From Bacteroidota bacterium (lineage in GTDB: Bacteria; Bacteroidota; Bacteroidia; Bacteroidales; VadinHA17), in contig JADKBL010000037.1 in NCBI GenBank assembly GCA_016718875.1, positions 1 through 63,776 on the forward strand: a stretch of 63,776 bases of DNA, in the 5' to 3' direction. The translations under genes and the position numbers were made by a program. Below the pieces are notes generated by a model that had not been told where the DNA came from, made no database searches, and saw nothing but the letters and a program-made list of their open reading frames with translations. Shown in pieces: positions 17,524 to 26,410 of this stretch. Numbering within the stretch: the stretch's first letter is position 1; every line of letters begins with the position of its first letter.

Positions 17524-17973
17524 ATGAATGCTGCATCGTTCTTTTCTAAAGAACAACAGGCTGAAATACTTACTTCAGTAAAAGAGGCTGAGAAATCGAC
17601 TTCCGGTGAGATTCGTGTGCATATTGAAACCAGCTGCCCGGAGGATGTTCTCGACAGAGCTGCATGGATATTTAACAAGCTGAAAATGGACAGGACAGTC
17701 GACCGGAATGGTGTACTGTTCTACCTTGCAATCAGCGACAGAAAATTTGCTGTTATTGGCGATGGCGGAATAAATGCTGTTGTACCTGAAGGTTTCTGGG
17801 ATGAGATAAAGGAGATAATGCAGACTCAGTTCAAAGATGGTAAATTCACTGAGGGTTTGTCAAAGGGTATAATTATGACGGGCCAGCAGCTGAAAACTCA
17901 CTTCCCCCACCGAAAGGGTGATGTGAATGAATTATCTGATGAGCTTTCTTTTGACAAACCAAAGGAGGAGTAA
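17524..17973 (+). CDS. TPM domain protein, cytosolic-type
   Basis: A 149-residue protein consisting of a TPM domain (TLP18.3/Psb32/MOLO-1) without signal peptide or membrane segment. Visible motifs are FFSKEQQAEILTSVKEAEKS, TSGEIRVHIE and KFAVIGDGGINAVVPEGFWD, typical of the short TPM partner that follows LemA in Bacteroidota. The biochemical role is unproven; some TPM proteins act as phosphatases or in photosystem repair. It sits between lemA and a membrane-anchored TPM protein in an obvious operon. Confidence 0.88.
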   Translation: MNAASFFSKEQQAEILTSVKEAEKSTSGEIRVHIETSCPEDVLDRAAWIFNKLKMDRTVDRNGVLFYLAISDRKFAVIGDGGINAVVPEGFWDEIKEIMQTQFKDGKFTEGLSKGIIMTGQQLKTHFPHRKGDVNELSDELSFDKPKEE

Positions 17974-17978
17974 ATCAG

Positions 17979-18788
17979 ATGAAAACAGCAAAATCTCTTT
18001 TATCCGTACTTGCACTGTTTATTAGTGTAATATTTCCTGCTTATTCACAGGATATTCCGGAAAGGCCTGTTCCTCCACATCTTGTCAACGACTTTGCCGG
18101 TGTGCTCTCACAACAGGAAGTAGTTGCCCTTGAAGGCAAACTTGTTGCATTTAACGATTCCACTTCCACCCAGATAGCAATTGTTACAGTTGCTTCCCTC
18201 GGAGGTTATGATATTATTGATTACGCCCAGCGTCTTGGTGAAAAATGGGGTATTGGTCAGAGACAGCTAAATAACGGATTACTGATAGTTGTAAAACCAA
18301 AAACTTCAGATTCAGGCGGTAAGGTGACTATTGTAGCGGGATATGGACTTGAAGGTGCTATCCCTGATATTACATGCGGACAAATAATTGATAATGAGGT
18401 ATTACCGGCCTTCAGACAGGACAATTATTTTGCCGGTCTTGATGCAGCAATAAATACTCTAATGGCTCTTGCCAGGGGTGAATATTCTGCATCAGAATAT
18501 GGCAGCAGACCAAAGAAAAAATCGGGAGATGGTTTTCCTTCCGGAATAGTCATTTTTATTATCATAATCATTATCCTTAGTATTTTCGGAAAATCAAAAG
18601 GTTCAAATAACCGGCACCTGGGCTCAGGTAATCTTCCAATATGGCTACTGCTTGGTATGATGAATTCCGGAGGTTCCCACAGAGGTTCGTGGGGAGGATT
18701 TTCCGGAGGTTCCGGCGGTGGTGGCGGCGGTTTCGGTGGTTTTGGCGGTGGAAGCTTCGGGGGAGGAGGTGCCAGCGGAAGCTGGTAG
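17979..18788 (+). CDS. TPM domain membrane protein with glycine-rich tail (YgcG family)
   Basis: A 269-residue protein: signal peptide (~1-24), TPM domain (residues ~28-160, with VNDFAGVLSQQEVVALEGKL and GYGLEGAIPDI), a transmembrane segment (~191-206) and a low-complexity tail of Gly, Ser and Phe (~222-269). The tail resembles the YgcG-type Gly-rich C-terminus. It is the third gene of the LemA-TPM-TPM cassette, whose products probably form an envelope complex of unknown role. The opposite-strand Pro-rich open frame here is a shadow of the Gly-rich tail. Confidence 0.88.
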   Translation: MKTAKSLLSVLALFISVIFPAYSQDIPERPVPPHLVNDFAGVLSQQEVVALEGKLVAFNDSTSTQIAIVTVASLGGYDIIDYAQRLGEKWGIGQRQLNNGLLIVVKPKTSDSGGKVTIVAGYGLEGAIPDITCGQIIDNEVLPAFRQDNYFAGLDAAINTLMALARGEYSASEYGSRPKKKSGDGFPSGIVIFIIIIIILSIFGKSKGSNNRHLGSGNLPIWLLLGMMNSGGSHRGSWGGFSGGSGGGGGGFGGFGGGSFGGGGASGSW

Positions 18789-18789
18789 C

Positions 18790-19824
18790 TTACTCTGCAT
18801 CCCTGCCCGAAGTGTACTTTCTCCACTTATCTATAACCTGAACCATATCGTCAGGTAATTCTGAATCGAAGTATAACCTTTTCTTTGTCACCGGATGATC
18901 AAAGGCAAGAGACTTTGCATGCAGTGCCTGACGGGGAAGGATCTTAAAGCAGTTCTTTATAAACTGCTGATATTTTGTAAAAGTCGTACCTTTTATTATC
19001 TGATCTCCTCCGTATTCCTCATCATTGAAGAGCGGATGCTTTATATGACTGAAATGTACCCTTATCTGATGTGTACGGCCTGTCTCAAGCTTGCATTCCA
19101 CAAGTGAAATGTAACCAAGGTTTTCCAGTATTTTATAATGAGTTATTGCTGTTTTTCCTTCACTGCCATCCGCAAATACCTGCATTACCTTCCGGTCTCT
19201 AATACTTCTGCCCACATTTCCTGTTATTGTTCCTTCAGCAGGATCAGGTGTTCCCCAAACCAGAGCCTGGTATTTCCTGTCGGTGGTTCTGTCAAAAAAC
19301 TGTTTCGAAAGCCTGTTGTGAGCCAGCTCATTCTTGGCAATGACAAGAATTCCTGAAGTATTCTTGTCGATCCTGTGAACCAGTCCGGGCCTGGCTTCAC
19401 CTGTGCTGAAGAGCGGAAGATCCCTGAAGTGATACATCAGTGCATTTACCAGGGTGCCTGTATAATTGCCATAAGCAGGATGCACGACCATTCCCGGTTC
19501 TTTATTCACTACAAGAACATCCTCATCTTCATAGACAATGTTAATAGGAATATTTTCAGGTATAAGTTCAATATCCCTTGGAGGATTTGGAAGGACTATC
19601 TGTACAACATCCCCGGGTTTGACTTTATAATTTGGTTTTACTGTTGCGCTATTTACAAGAATATTTCCTGCATTTGCCGCATTCTGTATCCTGGTCCTGG
19701 AGGTCTTCTCCATCCTGAATGAAAGGAACTTGTCAATCCTGAGCAGAGACTGCCCTTCATCTGCCACAAACCTGAAATGTTCAAACAATTCCTGCTGTTC
19801 GGTAATAGGGTCTTCTTCTGTCAT
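18790..19824 (-). CDS. rluD: RluA-family 23S rRNA pseudouridine synthase (RluD-like)
   Basis: A 344-residue enzyme with an N-terminal S4 RNA-binding domain (residues ~28-80, RIDKFLSFRMEKTSRTRIQN) and the pseudouridine synthase domain. The catalytic Asp is Asp153 in GLVHRIDKNTSGILV. RluD-type enzymes modify helix 69 of 23S rRNA. It lies in the PASTA - T9SS protein - RluD series, an arrangement that in Bacteroidota commonly continues into ddl; here a LemA-TPM cassette on the other strand intervenes. It begins 9 bp after the T9SS gene. The specific target (RluD versus RluC/A) is inferred. Confidence 0.9.
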   Translation of the reverse strand: MTEEDPITEQQELFEHFRFVADEGQSLLRIDKFLSFRMEKTSRTRIQNAANAGNILVNSATVKPNYKVKPGDVVQIVLPNPPRDIELIPENIPINIVYEDEDVLVVNKEPGMVVHPAYGNYTGTLVNALMYHFRDLPLFSTGEARPGLVHRIDKNTSGILVIAKNELAHNRLSKQFFDRTTDRKYQALVWGTPDPAEGTITGNVGRSIRDRKVMQVFADGSEGKTAITHYKILENLGYISLVECKLETGRTHQIRVHFSHIKHPLFNDEEYGGDQIIKGTTFTKYQQFIKNCFKILPRQALHAKSLAFDHPVTKKRLYFDSELPDDMVQVIDKWRKYTSGRDAE

Positions 19825-19832
19825 CTGATTGG

Positions 19833-21689
19833 TTACTTTACTTTAATCAGGCGGCTGTTGCCGGCAACTTTACCCGATATGGTTGTTGTTACGATATAAA
19901 TTCCCTGTTTAAGGGATGAAATGTTTATTTGTCCGGTATTCTTACAGTTTATTAATTCCCTTCCATTAAGATCTGTTATTCTTACCCATGTTAATTCATC
20001 ATTTTCGGAATCTGTAGTTGAGACAGTAATGAAATCACTTGAAGGATTCGGCCTGATTAAAACCGTATTTTGTTTCCTGAGGAATAAATCTTCAATAGAA
20101 GTGGTTTTTAAAGGAGCTCCTACAACAGGCCTTATCATTATACTTCCATAAACCTGTGACTGCTGCCATTCTCCATTCAGCCAGTAAAGTTGTCTGCCAT
20201 TTTGGGGAGTATTCACATCGAGCCCTGCATTAAGGAAAGTTTCTGACCGTTGCTTCCATCCAACATAAAAGATGCCATCTATTGGAATACCATCGGTTAC
20301 TGTATAATTATAGAAGCCATTGATGCGGCTGGCCTGTTCAACCATAACTTCTTCACCTCTGTAAAGAATATTTCCGGGGACTCCTTTATTGTCGTCCCAG
20401 ATAATTAAGTCAAAGGCTCGTTTGTTAGCATCCCTGTAACTGTCATTGAAGCAGATCTGTACCGATCTGAGAGTGTCGGGTATATAAGATGTGAAACGAT
20501 AGGCAACCATTGCATTTCTGGATCCCAGTCCGTTTATTCCGTAGCCCATCTCAGCAGTACCATCATCAAAGGCAAAATAGTTTTTAAATACCTGATAATA
20601 GATAACTGTATCATTTCCCTTGGGATCAAATTCATCAGTTTTAATTGAACATGTAATTCTGAACTTCGCAGAGTCAGGGGAATCAGACTTGAAAGTATAA
20701 ATCAGGTTGGCGTTGTAATCTATGTCTGTGAGAGGATCAATGTTGGTGGCTCCGGCGGAAAATGAATGTACCTGAACATTCTTATTCATATCCCATATCT
20801 GGAAGTTCCTTGTAACATTCCTTATGATCGCATCATTGTTTCTGTAACCTATCGGAATAAATGCCCCCATTTCCTGCAGTTCTATCTCCCTGAACTGGTT
20901 CCATGGCATAGCTTCATGGTTTTTGAGGATCGACCTTATAGGTGATCTGAAGGCCACATCATGATAAACAGTATCTGCGGGTGTCCTGTTCCTGTCAAGA
21001 AGAACATAATCAATATTCCAGTGATCGCAGTTACCTATCATCGACTGGTCACCTGTATTCTGAGAAATTGTAACATAGTTGGTGAATCTGAACCGGAAGT
21101 CTTTTTTCAGGAACCGGGGATCATCAATTGTAATTGCCGCCTGTCTGAATCCTGATTTAGTTCCTCCCTTTGCCCTCCATACCGAAAACCATTTGTTTTC
21201 TACCGGGTCAAGAAACTGAAGTGTCAGACTGTCATTTGTCTCAGGAGCATCACCCAGCCCTCCTGCTTCATAATAGAAACTTAGCAGGATGTTTTCGGAT
21301 GTTGAATATTCAAGATTTATCGGTTGTGAAGTCAGCATGTCTCCGGGAAACCCTGTTGAAATAGCGGTTTCATATAATCTTCCCTTTTCATCAATCGCAT
21401 CAAATGTCGCAATTCCGGTAGTTATTTGTTGTTCGGAATATGTATCATTTATAAATACATAATTATCTGTCCATTTTTTGCTGTCAGGCAAGACTGACCT
21501 GCCTGAAAAGTCATCATAGAATGGCAATTCTGTATTTTCTGACGATGATAAAGCCGATCCTTTACTGTTACTTTCGGTAGATTTGATTATTGAGTAGTTC
21601 GACTGTAAACCGATCACAGCTTCCTGTGCTGGTAAGGATAATACAAATGCCGCGAGGATTAATGACAATATGAATTTCTGTCGGGTCAT
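19833..21689 (-). CDS. Secreted protein with type IX secretion (Por) sorting domain
   Basis: A 618-residue exported protein: signal peptide (~1-21), a large beta-rich middle with a jelly-roll-like region (ELPFYDDFSGRSVLPDSKKW), and a C-terminal ~75-residue type A T9SS sorting domain (VLIRPNPSSDFITVSTTDS, later LKQGIYIVTTT and RLIKVK). It should be exported through the outer membrane by T9SS and either released or anchored. No enzyme motif is visible. Its ATG abuts the stop of the PASTA gene (TAG-ATG), so it is translationally linked to it. Confidence 0.85.
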   Translation of the reverse strand: MTRQKFILSLILAAFVLSLPAQEAVIGLQSNYSIIKSTESNSKGSALSSSENTELPFYDDFSGRSVLPDSKKWTDNYVFINDTYSEQQITTGIATFDAIDEKGRLYETAISTGFPGDMLTSQPINLEYSTSENILLSFYYEAGGLGDAPETNDSLTLQFLDPVENKWFSVWRAKGGTKSGFRQAAITIDDPRFLKKDFRFRFTNYVTISQNTGDQSMIGNCDHWNIDYVLLDRNRTPADTVYHDVAFRSPIRSILKNHEAMPWNQFREIELQEMGAFIPIGYRNNDAIIRNVTRNFQIWDMNKNVQVHSFSAGATNIDPLTDIDYNANLIYTFKSDSPDSAKFRITCSIKTDEFDPKGNDTVIYYQVFKNYFAFDDGTAEMGYGINGLGSRNAMVAYRFTSYIPDTLRSVQICFNDSYRDANKRAFDLIIWDDNKGVPGNILYRGEEVMVEQASRINGFYNYTVTDGIPIDGIFYVGWKQRSETFLNAGLDVNTPQNGRQLYWLNGEWQQSQVYGSIMIRPVVGAPLKTTSIEDLFLRKQNTVLIRPNPSSDFITVSTTDSENDELTWVRITDLNGRELINCKNTGQINISSLKQGIYIVTTTISGKVAGNSRLIKVK

Positions 21690-22547
21690 CTATTGACTGG
21701 ATGTCGGTTTTACGGCTTCCGGTACAGGGATGCTGTCCGATATGATAAACAGGGTGGAATCAACAGGGAGCTTAGCAGAATCAATTGTCAGCCACAGATA
21801 TATTGCTGATCCAAGCTGAAGGCTGGCCTCTTCGGAATAGTCGGGATTCTGCTTGTAAACAAATGCTTTCAATGAATCAGTTTCATTCAGAATTGAAGTG
21901 TCGAAGATGTATGCACCAAGGTTAAGGGATGCTCCAAGAATCCTGTTCCTGGCTGATTCAAGACTATAACCTATCAGTTCGGGCACAGGTGTTCGCTGGT
22001 TACTCAGCCCTTTTCCCAGAACCAGGTCAATAACCGATCCTTTCTGTATTGAATCTCCGGCAACGATTTTTTTGCCATTAAGCTGCTGTTCTATAACAAC
22101 ATCCACTGACAGGTCGGGTTTATATTTGAGCAGCCCCATTTCAAGTCCTGATCCCTCTACCACCAAAATCGCCTGTCGCTTGGGTAAGTCTATCAGGTTT
22201 GGCATTGCAACCATTTCAGGGTGGAAAGCATTGATAGTGAGAGCCACATTTCTCCATTTTTTCACCTTGAAGCCTGGTCTCGGATTCTGTTCGGCAATGC
22301 AACCCCTCGGAACAATATTCGTATATACTGAATCGATAATATGAAATTTTAACTTACTCTTTTTTGCGAGCTTTGTAGTCTCCTCAAGTGTGAGCCCGTA
22401 AAAATCAGGTACAGGTCTGGCCTGACCATGCCGGGTATAGAAGTTTAGCCAGATAAGAAGTATCATAATACCTCCGACTACAATTGCTACTGCGAGGCCG
22501 AAATTCTTTAAAAATACCTTGCTGAATATAAATTTCTTTAAGCTCAT
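21690..22547 (-). CDS. PASTA domain membrane protein
   Basis: A 285-residue protein with one transmembrane helix (~16-36) and a periplasmic part made of three PASTA repeats (residues ~44-110, 113-180, 185-255; VPDFYGLTLEETTKLAKKSK, MPNLIDLPKRQAILVVEGSG, VPELIGYSLESARNRILGAS). PASTA domains in other phyla bind muropeptides or beta-lactams on kinases and PBPs; here there is no kinase or transpeptidase part. The association with ddl and rluD in Bacteroidota suggests a cell-wall role, which is inference. Confidence 0.9.
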   Translation of the reverse strand: MSLKKFIFSKVFLKNFGLAVAIVVGGIMILLIWLNFYTRHGQARPVPDFYGLTLEETTKLAKKSKLKFHIIDSVYTNIVPRGCIAEQNPRPGFKVKKWRNVALTINAFHPEMVAMPNLIDLPKRQAILVVEGSGLEMGLLKYKPDLSVDVVIEQQLNGKKIVAGDSIQKGSVIDLVLGKGLSNQRTPVPELIGYSLESARNRILGASLNLGAYIFDTSILNETDSLKAFVYKQNPDYSEEASLQLGSAIYLWLTIDSAKLPVDSTLFIISDSIPVPEAVKPTSSQ

Positions 22548-22603
22548 CCCAACGATCTGTGACTAGGTTATAACGTAAAGGTACTGATAAAATTATAAAT
22601 GGA

Positions 22604-23713
22604 TCACCATTCTTTGACAGGGTTATATAGTGAATCCCTTTCTACCGGGATGAACCCTGCCTCTCTTATAAGATGGCATATCTCTTCGGTTTTCATAGCA
22701 GGACTTTCTTCCTTCGATCCTGCCATTGAATAAATTCTTGTAGTGTCATCAATAGTACCGTCCATGTCATCAACTCCGAACGAAAGAGACAGCTGGGCAG
22801 CCTCCTTCCCGATCATGGGCCAGTATGCCTTTATATGAGGAAAATTATCAAGGAAAATTCTGGATACAGCATAATTCCTCAGGTCTTCAATTATACTAAC
22901 CTCTCCCAGGTAAGACATATTGTTATTGGCTTTTTTGAACTTCAGAGGTATGAAACAGTTGAATCCCTTTGTCCTGTCCTGAAGGTTACGCAGACGTTCC
23001 ATATGGTCGATACGATGTGCATAGGTCTCTATATGGCCATAGAGGATAGTGGCATTCGAAGGAATACCAATGCTATGTGCTGTCTCATGTATTTTAAGCC
23101 AGAGATCCGATGATGATTTGTCATCACAAATATGTTTCCTTAATTCCTCATCGAATATTTCTGCACCTCCGCCCGGAATTGAATCGAGGCCATATTCTTT
23201 CAGTATTTTCAGTCCTTCTTCAATTGGGAAACCTGCCTTTGTTATCATGTAATCAAGCTCAATAGCTGAAAATGCCTTAATATGTAATTGTGGCCTGTGT
23301 TTCCGTATTTTGCTTAAAAGTGATCCCCAATAGTGGATATCATATGCGGGGTGTACTCCTCCTACAATATGTACTTCTGTAACAGGCTTACTGTCAAAAG
23401 TTTTAACAATATCAAGTATTTGCTCATGACTGTATTCCCAGCTGTCAGGGTCGCCTTCAGGTTTGTGATATGAGCAGAACCTGCAGTTGTACACACATTT
23501 ATTGGTAGGTTCAATATGGAAATTGTTATTGAAGAATACCCTGTTACCTGAGAACCTTCGCTTGACAATACCGGCAAGAATTCCCAGCAGTGGCAGCTCT
23601 GCTTCCTTATAAAGTATTAAGCCTTCTTCGGCGGAAATGCGTTTCCCTGCTTCTATTTTTTCAGCAATATCCTTCAGCCTGCCGTCAGTTATATGATAAA
23701 TCAGATTATTCAT
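22604..23713 (-). CDS. mqnE: Aminofutalosine synthase (radical SAM)
   Basis: A 369-residue radical SAM enzyme with the cluster motif CVYNCRFC (Cys73, Cys77, Cys80), where the family shows CxxxCxxC. PTNKCVYNCRFCSYHKPEGD, EVHIVGGVHPAYDI and IPGGGAEIFDEELR distinguish it as MqnE or its close relative MqnC; overall length and the FIPLKF/YWPMIG region favour MqnE. It adds the adenosyl radical to 3-(1-carboxyvinyl)oxybenzoate in the futalosine route to menaquinone. No other mqn genes are in the window. It is preceded by its own -7 element. Confidence 0.88.
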   Translation of the reverse strand: MNNLIYHITDGRLKDIAEKIEAGKRISAEEGLILYKEAELPLLGILAGIVKRRFSGNRVFFNNNFHIEPTNKCVYNCRFCSYHKPEGDPDSWEYSHEQILDIVKTFDSKPVTEVHIVGGVHPAYDIHYWGSLLSKIRKHRPQLHIKAFSAIELDYMITKAGFPIEEGLKILKEYGLDSIPGGGAEIFDEELRKHICDDKSSSDLWLKIHETAHSIGIPSNATILYGHIETYAHRIDHMERLRNLQDRTKGFNCFIPLKFKKANNNMSYLGEVSIIEDLRNYAVSRIFLDNFPHIKAYWPMIGKEAAQLSLSFGVDDMDGTIDDTTRIYSMAGSKEESPAMKTEEICHLIREAGFIPVERDSLYNPVKEW

Positions 23714-23732
23714 CTCTTTTTTTATGAGGATG

Positions 23733-23740
23733 CAAAGATA
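23733..23740 (-). promoter_or_regulatory. TAnnTTTG -7 element (TATCTTTG) for mqnE
   Basis: The minus strand reads TATCTTTG 19 nt before the mqnE ATG, immediately downstream of the rpmH terminator hairpin. Confidence 0.6.
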
Positions 23741-23745
23741 AAAAT

Positions 23746-23774
23746 AAAAAAGGTGTCTTATGGGACACCTTTTT
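23746..23774 (-). terminator. Intrinsic terminator after rpmH
   Basis: AAAAAGGTGTC and GACACCTTTTT (around a 6-nt loop) form an 11-bp stem, followed on the minus strand by TTTATTTTTATC. It separates rpmH from mqnE. Confidence 0.85.
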
Positions 23775-23793
23775 CAGAATAAATCTATAGTGA

Positions 23794-23952
23794 TTATGAT
23801 TTTAACTTAAGTTCAGATGATACTGTAAGTTTTTTCCTGCCCTTGGCACGTCTTGCTGCAAGAACCCTTCTTCCGTTCGGGGTTGCCATTCTTTCCCTGA
23901 AACCATGCTTGTTTGACCTTTTCCTTCTGGATGGCTGAAATGTCCTTTTCAT
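23794..23952 (-). CDS. rpmH: 50S ribosomal protein L34
   Basis: A 52-residue protein that begins MKRTFQPSRRKRSNKHGFR and continues with the family motif GRRVLAARRAKGRKKL. It is highly basic and the expected size. L34 is a component of the large ribosomal subunit. The gene is followed by a strong hairpin terminator and preceded by its own TACATTTG element. In many bacteria rpmH neighbours rnpA and the origin; here rsmG lies upstream instead. Confidence 0.98.
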   Translation of the reverse strand: MKRTFQPSRRKRSNKHGFRERMATPNGRRVLAARRAKGRKKLTVSSELKLKS

Positions 23953-23993
23953 CTTTTAAACAATTTATTGACTACTTGTCAGTTTTGAGACTG

Positions 23994-24001
23994 CAAATGT
24001 A
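23994..24001 (-). promoter_or_regulatory. TAnnTTTG -7 element (TACATTTG) for rpmH
   Basis: The minus strand reads TACATTTG 41 nt before the rpmH ATG, in the 97-bp gap below rsmG. Confidence 0.6.
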
Positions 24002-24049
24002 GTACTTTTTTCTAATAAAAAAATCAGAGAGCTTTTTTTTTCGAAAAAA

Positions 24050-24673
24050 TCATACCGGAAGGTAAACAATCTTCTTTGTCTCAAAGAAAGATTCTTCAAA
24101 GAAACTGCTGATTTCCCATATTTTAACCTTATTTGCAAACAATGCAAGTTCCTCGCTGAGATCACCTCCCTTAAGATAAAAGATCCCGTTTTGAAACTCA
24201 TTATTAGAGCTTGTATGGATGTTTTTCCGGACTATCTTCACAAAATCGGGAAAGTTTGTAACTGCCCTGCTTACAATAAAATGAAACCTTCCTTTCTCTT
24301 CCTCGACTCTTTTATTTAGCGGAATAACATTATCAAGTCGCAATTCATCTTTAACAGCTGTTACGACCTTAATTTTTTTTCCAATCGAGTCCAGAAGCGT
24401 GAACTCTGAGTCGGGGAATAAAATGGCCAGCGGAATCCCGGGGAATCCTCCTCCTGTTCCAACATCCAGTATAGTTGTGCCCTTGTTAAAATTAATTGCT
24501 TTTGCTATTGCCATCGAATGCAGAACATGATGAACATAAAATTGATCCATGTCCTTTCGGGAAATAACATTTATTAATGTGTTCCACCGGTCATAGATAC
24601 TCTTCAGATCTTTTAACTTGCTGCTCTGACTGTCTGTCAGATTGGGGAAATATCTCAGGAATTCTTCCGGCAC
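24050..24673 (-). CDS. rsmG: 16S rRNA (guanine(527)-N7)-methyltransferase
   Basis: A 207-residue Rossmann methyltransferase. SAM motif I is ILDVGTGGGFPGIPLAI (residues 68-84), preceded by the typical NVISRKDMDQFYVHHVLHS and followed by VSRAVTNFPDFV. It methylates G527 of 16S rRNA; loss gives low-level streptomycin resistance in several bacteria. Its ATG overlaps the stop of the sigma-factor gene by one base, so the two are translationally coupled. Confidence 0.95.
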   Translation of the reverse strand: MPEEFLRYFPNLTDSQSSKLKDLKSIYDRWNTLINVISRKDMDQFYVHHVLHSMAIAKAINFNKGTTILDVGTGGGFPGIPLAILFPDSEFTLLDSIGKKIKVVTAVKDELRLDNVIPLNKRVEEEKGRFHFIVSRAVTNFPDFVKIVRKNIHTSSNNEFQNGIFYLKGGDLSEELALFANKVKIWEISSFFEESFFETKKIVYLPV

Positions 24674-25269
24674 TACCTGTTATCAGTTTTGATAAGAATG
24701 TTATATAACAGGGTTTTTGCCCTGTAAAGTTCTGCTTTTACTGTCCCGATAGGTATCTTCATCTCAGCTGAAATCTCCTCATACGAGTATTCTTTATAGT
24801 ACCTGAGCTGAATGAGTTCACGGTATCTTGGTTTGAGCTGATTTATTATATCCTTGAGTGCTGCAATCTTCTGATGATTTATAAGCGATTCCTCCGGATC
24901 GGGAAGGTCAGATTGTATATTGATTGTTACATTATCAATATTATCCTGCGTTCCGTCAAAAGCGAGAGGAGACATCTGTTTCTTCCTGATGAAATCAACA
25001 CAGTTATTGGTAGCAATCCTGAAGAGCCAGGTGCTGAATGCAAATTTGGGTGTATATGAATCGAGGGCACGGAATGCTTTCCCGAAAGCTTCAATTGTCA
25101 GATCTTCAGCATCCGACTGGTTGTTAACCATTTTAAGAAGCATAAAAAATATTGAATCACGGTAGCGGTTCATGAGTCCGGCAAAAGCCTTCTCATTTCC
25201 TTTCCTGGCTTCTTCGACAAGCGCAAGGTCAGCGGCTGCGTTATCTGAAAATACATTTGTTACTTCCAT
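24673..25269 (-). CDS. ECF-type RNA polymerase sigma factor
   Basis: A 198-residue sigma-70 family factor with region 2 (AFAGLMNRYRDSIFFMLLKM, DAEDLTIEAFGKAFRA, STWLFRIATNNCVDFIRKK) and region 4 (KPRYRELIQLRYYKEYSYEE and GTVKAELYRAKTLLYN). Region 3 is absent, as in ECF factors. No anti-sigma gene adjoins it. It overlaps the 3' end of the glycosyltransferase by 10 bp and the start of rsmG by one base, so its expression is coupled to both. Its regulon cannot be told from the sequence. Confidence 0.92.
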   Translation of the reverse strand: MEVTNVFSDNAAADLALVEEARKGNEKAFAGLMNRYRDSIFFMLLKMVNNQSDAEDLTIEAFGKAFRALDSYTPKFAFSTWLFRIATNNCVDFIRKKQMSPLAFDGTQDNIDNVTINIQSDLPDPEESLINHQKIAALKDIINQLKPRYRELIQLRYYKEYSYEEISAEMKIPIGTVKAELYRAKTLLYNILIKTDNR

Positions 25270-26402
25270 CTGTTCCTGCCAGATTTGCTGCCCGGTTTAC
25301 TTATATAGATTACAGAATAAATAACTGGTGAAAAGATATCAAAAAAAAGTGAAATGGGAACTATTCCGGGTTCATTCAATTTTCTGCTTACAAGGCTCAG
25401 GACAATAACCTGAATTATCAGCCTTAATCCAAAGACTGCCAGTACATAAGGCCATAGAAAAATAAATGATAACAATACTGCAATTGATGTATAGAATAGA
25501 ACCCTGGAAGCCGGTTCTGTTATAAGCAGTAATTTGTCCCTGAACTTATAATGCGGGGCAGTTGTATAATGCCTTTTCTTCTGCTTTATAAAATCCTTTA
25601 TGAGATGTGCCGCGATTGACCTTGTATGAGTTCCCATCCTGAACTCTGTTAATGTATTTTCAGAAGTTGCATTGCCATTAACAATCAGATCATCATCGCC
25701 GGAAGCAAGCTGATTATGAGCTCCATATCCTTTATTGGCAAAGAAGAGCGAACGCCTGTAAGCAAGATTTCTGCCTACACCCATATATGGAATACCCCTG
25801 AGTGCCATTCCAAAATATTGCATGGCTATTGTCATGCAGTCGTACCTGATAAAGTTGTTGAGAAGCCCTTTTTCCCTGAAGTATCCTCCATAGCCCAGCA
25901 CAAAGGTTGTTTTTTCACTGAAGTTGGACACCATTCCCTCTAGCCATCTGTCTGAATCAGGCGTACAATCTGCATCGGTAAAAAGAAGGAGTTCGTTCTT
26001 GGAGGCTTTAATTCCAATGAACTGGGCAAGTTTCTTATTATGGGTAAATTTAGGATCCTTGTTGATTGTTGATACTTTCAGGTGAGGATACTGCAAAAGG
26101 TATTTACCGAGAATTTCGTATGAATTGTCTTCCGAACAGTCATTCACAACTATTACCTCATATTCAGGATATTTCTGTTCCAGTACTGCAGGCAGAAAGC
26201 GGTTAAGATTCTCTGACTCATTCCTGGCACATATTATTACCGATACTGGCTGAATGTTATTTAAACTTCCTTTAGGCCTGTATAGCGGAACAGCCAGATA
26301 AAACCAAAGGTAGTAGAATAGCTGTATTGCAGCTGTCGAAATAAAGATCCAGAATGTGATTATTAATAAAATATTATCACGGTCTAACATCTGACTTTCC
26401 AT
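25260..26402 (-). CDS. Membrane-bound family 2 glycosyltransferase
   Basis: A 380-residue processive-type GT2: an N-terminal transmembrane helix (~10-35), a GT-A domain with SVIICARNESENLNRFLP, VVNDCSED and FTDADCTPDSDRWLEG (the DxD region), an acceptor-site GDDDL motif near residue 240, then KQKKRHYTT and two or three C-terminal membrane segments (~290-365). Such enzymes transfer sugars from nucleotide donors to lipid or polymer acceptors at the inner membrane. It starts 9 bp after the barrel-protein gene and overlaps the sigma-factor gene. Confidence 0.88.
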   Translation of the reverse strand: MESQMLDRDNILLIITFWIFISTAAIQLFYYLWFYLAVPLYRPKGSLNNIQPVSVIICARNESENLNRFLPAVLEQKYPEYEVIVVNDCSEDNSYEILGKYLLQYPHLKVSTINKDPKFTHNKKLAQFIGIKASKNELLLFTDADCTPDSDRWLEGMVSNFSEKTTFVLGYGGYFREKGLLNNFIRYDCMTIAMQYFGMALRGIPYMGVGRNLAYRRSLFFANKGYGAHNQLASGDDDLIVNGNATSENTLTEFRMGTHTRSIAAHLIKDFIKQKKRHYTTAPHYKFRDKLLLITEPASRVLFYTSIAVLLSFIFLWPYVLAVFGLRLIIQVIVLSLVSRKLNEPGIVPISLFFDIFSPVIYSVIYISKPGSKSGRNRWK

Positions 26403-26410
26403 TTTACCTG

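Noticed and set aside
18425..18826. Proline-rich 133-residue open frame
   Set aside because: Antisense of the Gly-rich tail of the TPM protein; the composition is explained by that.
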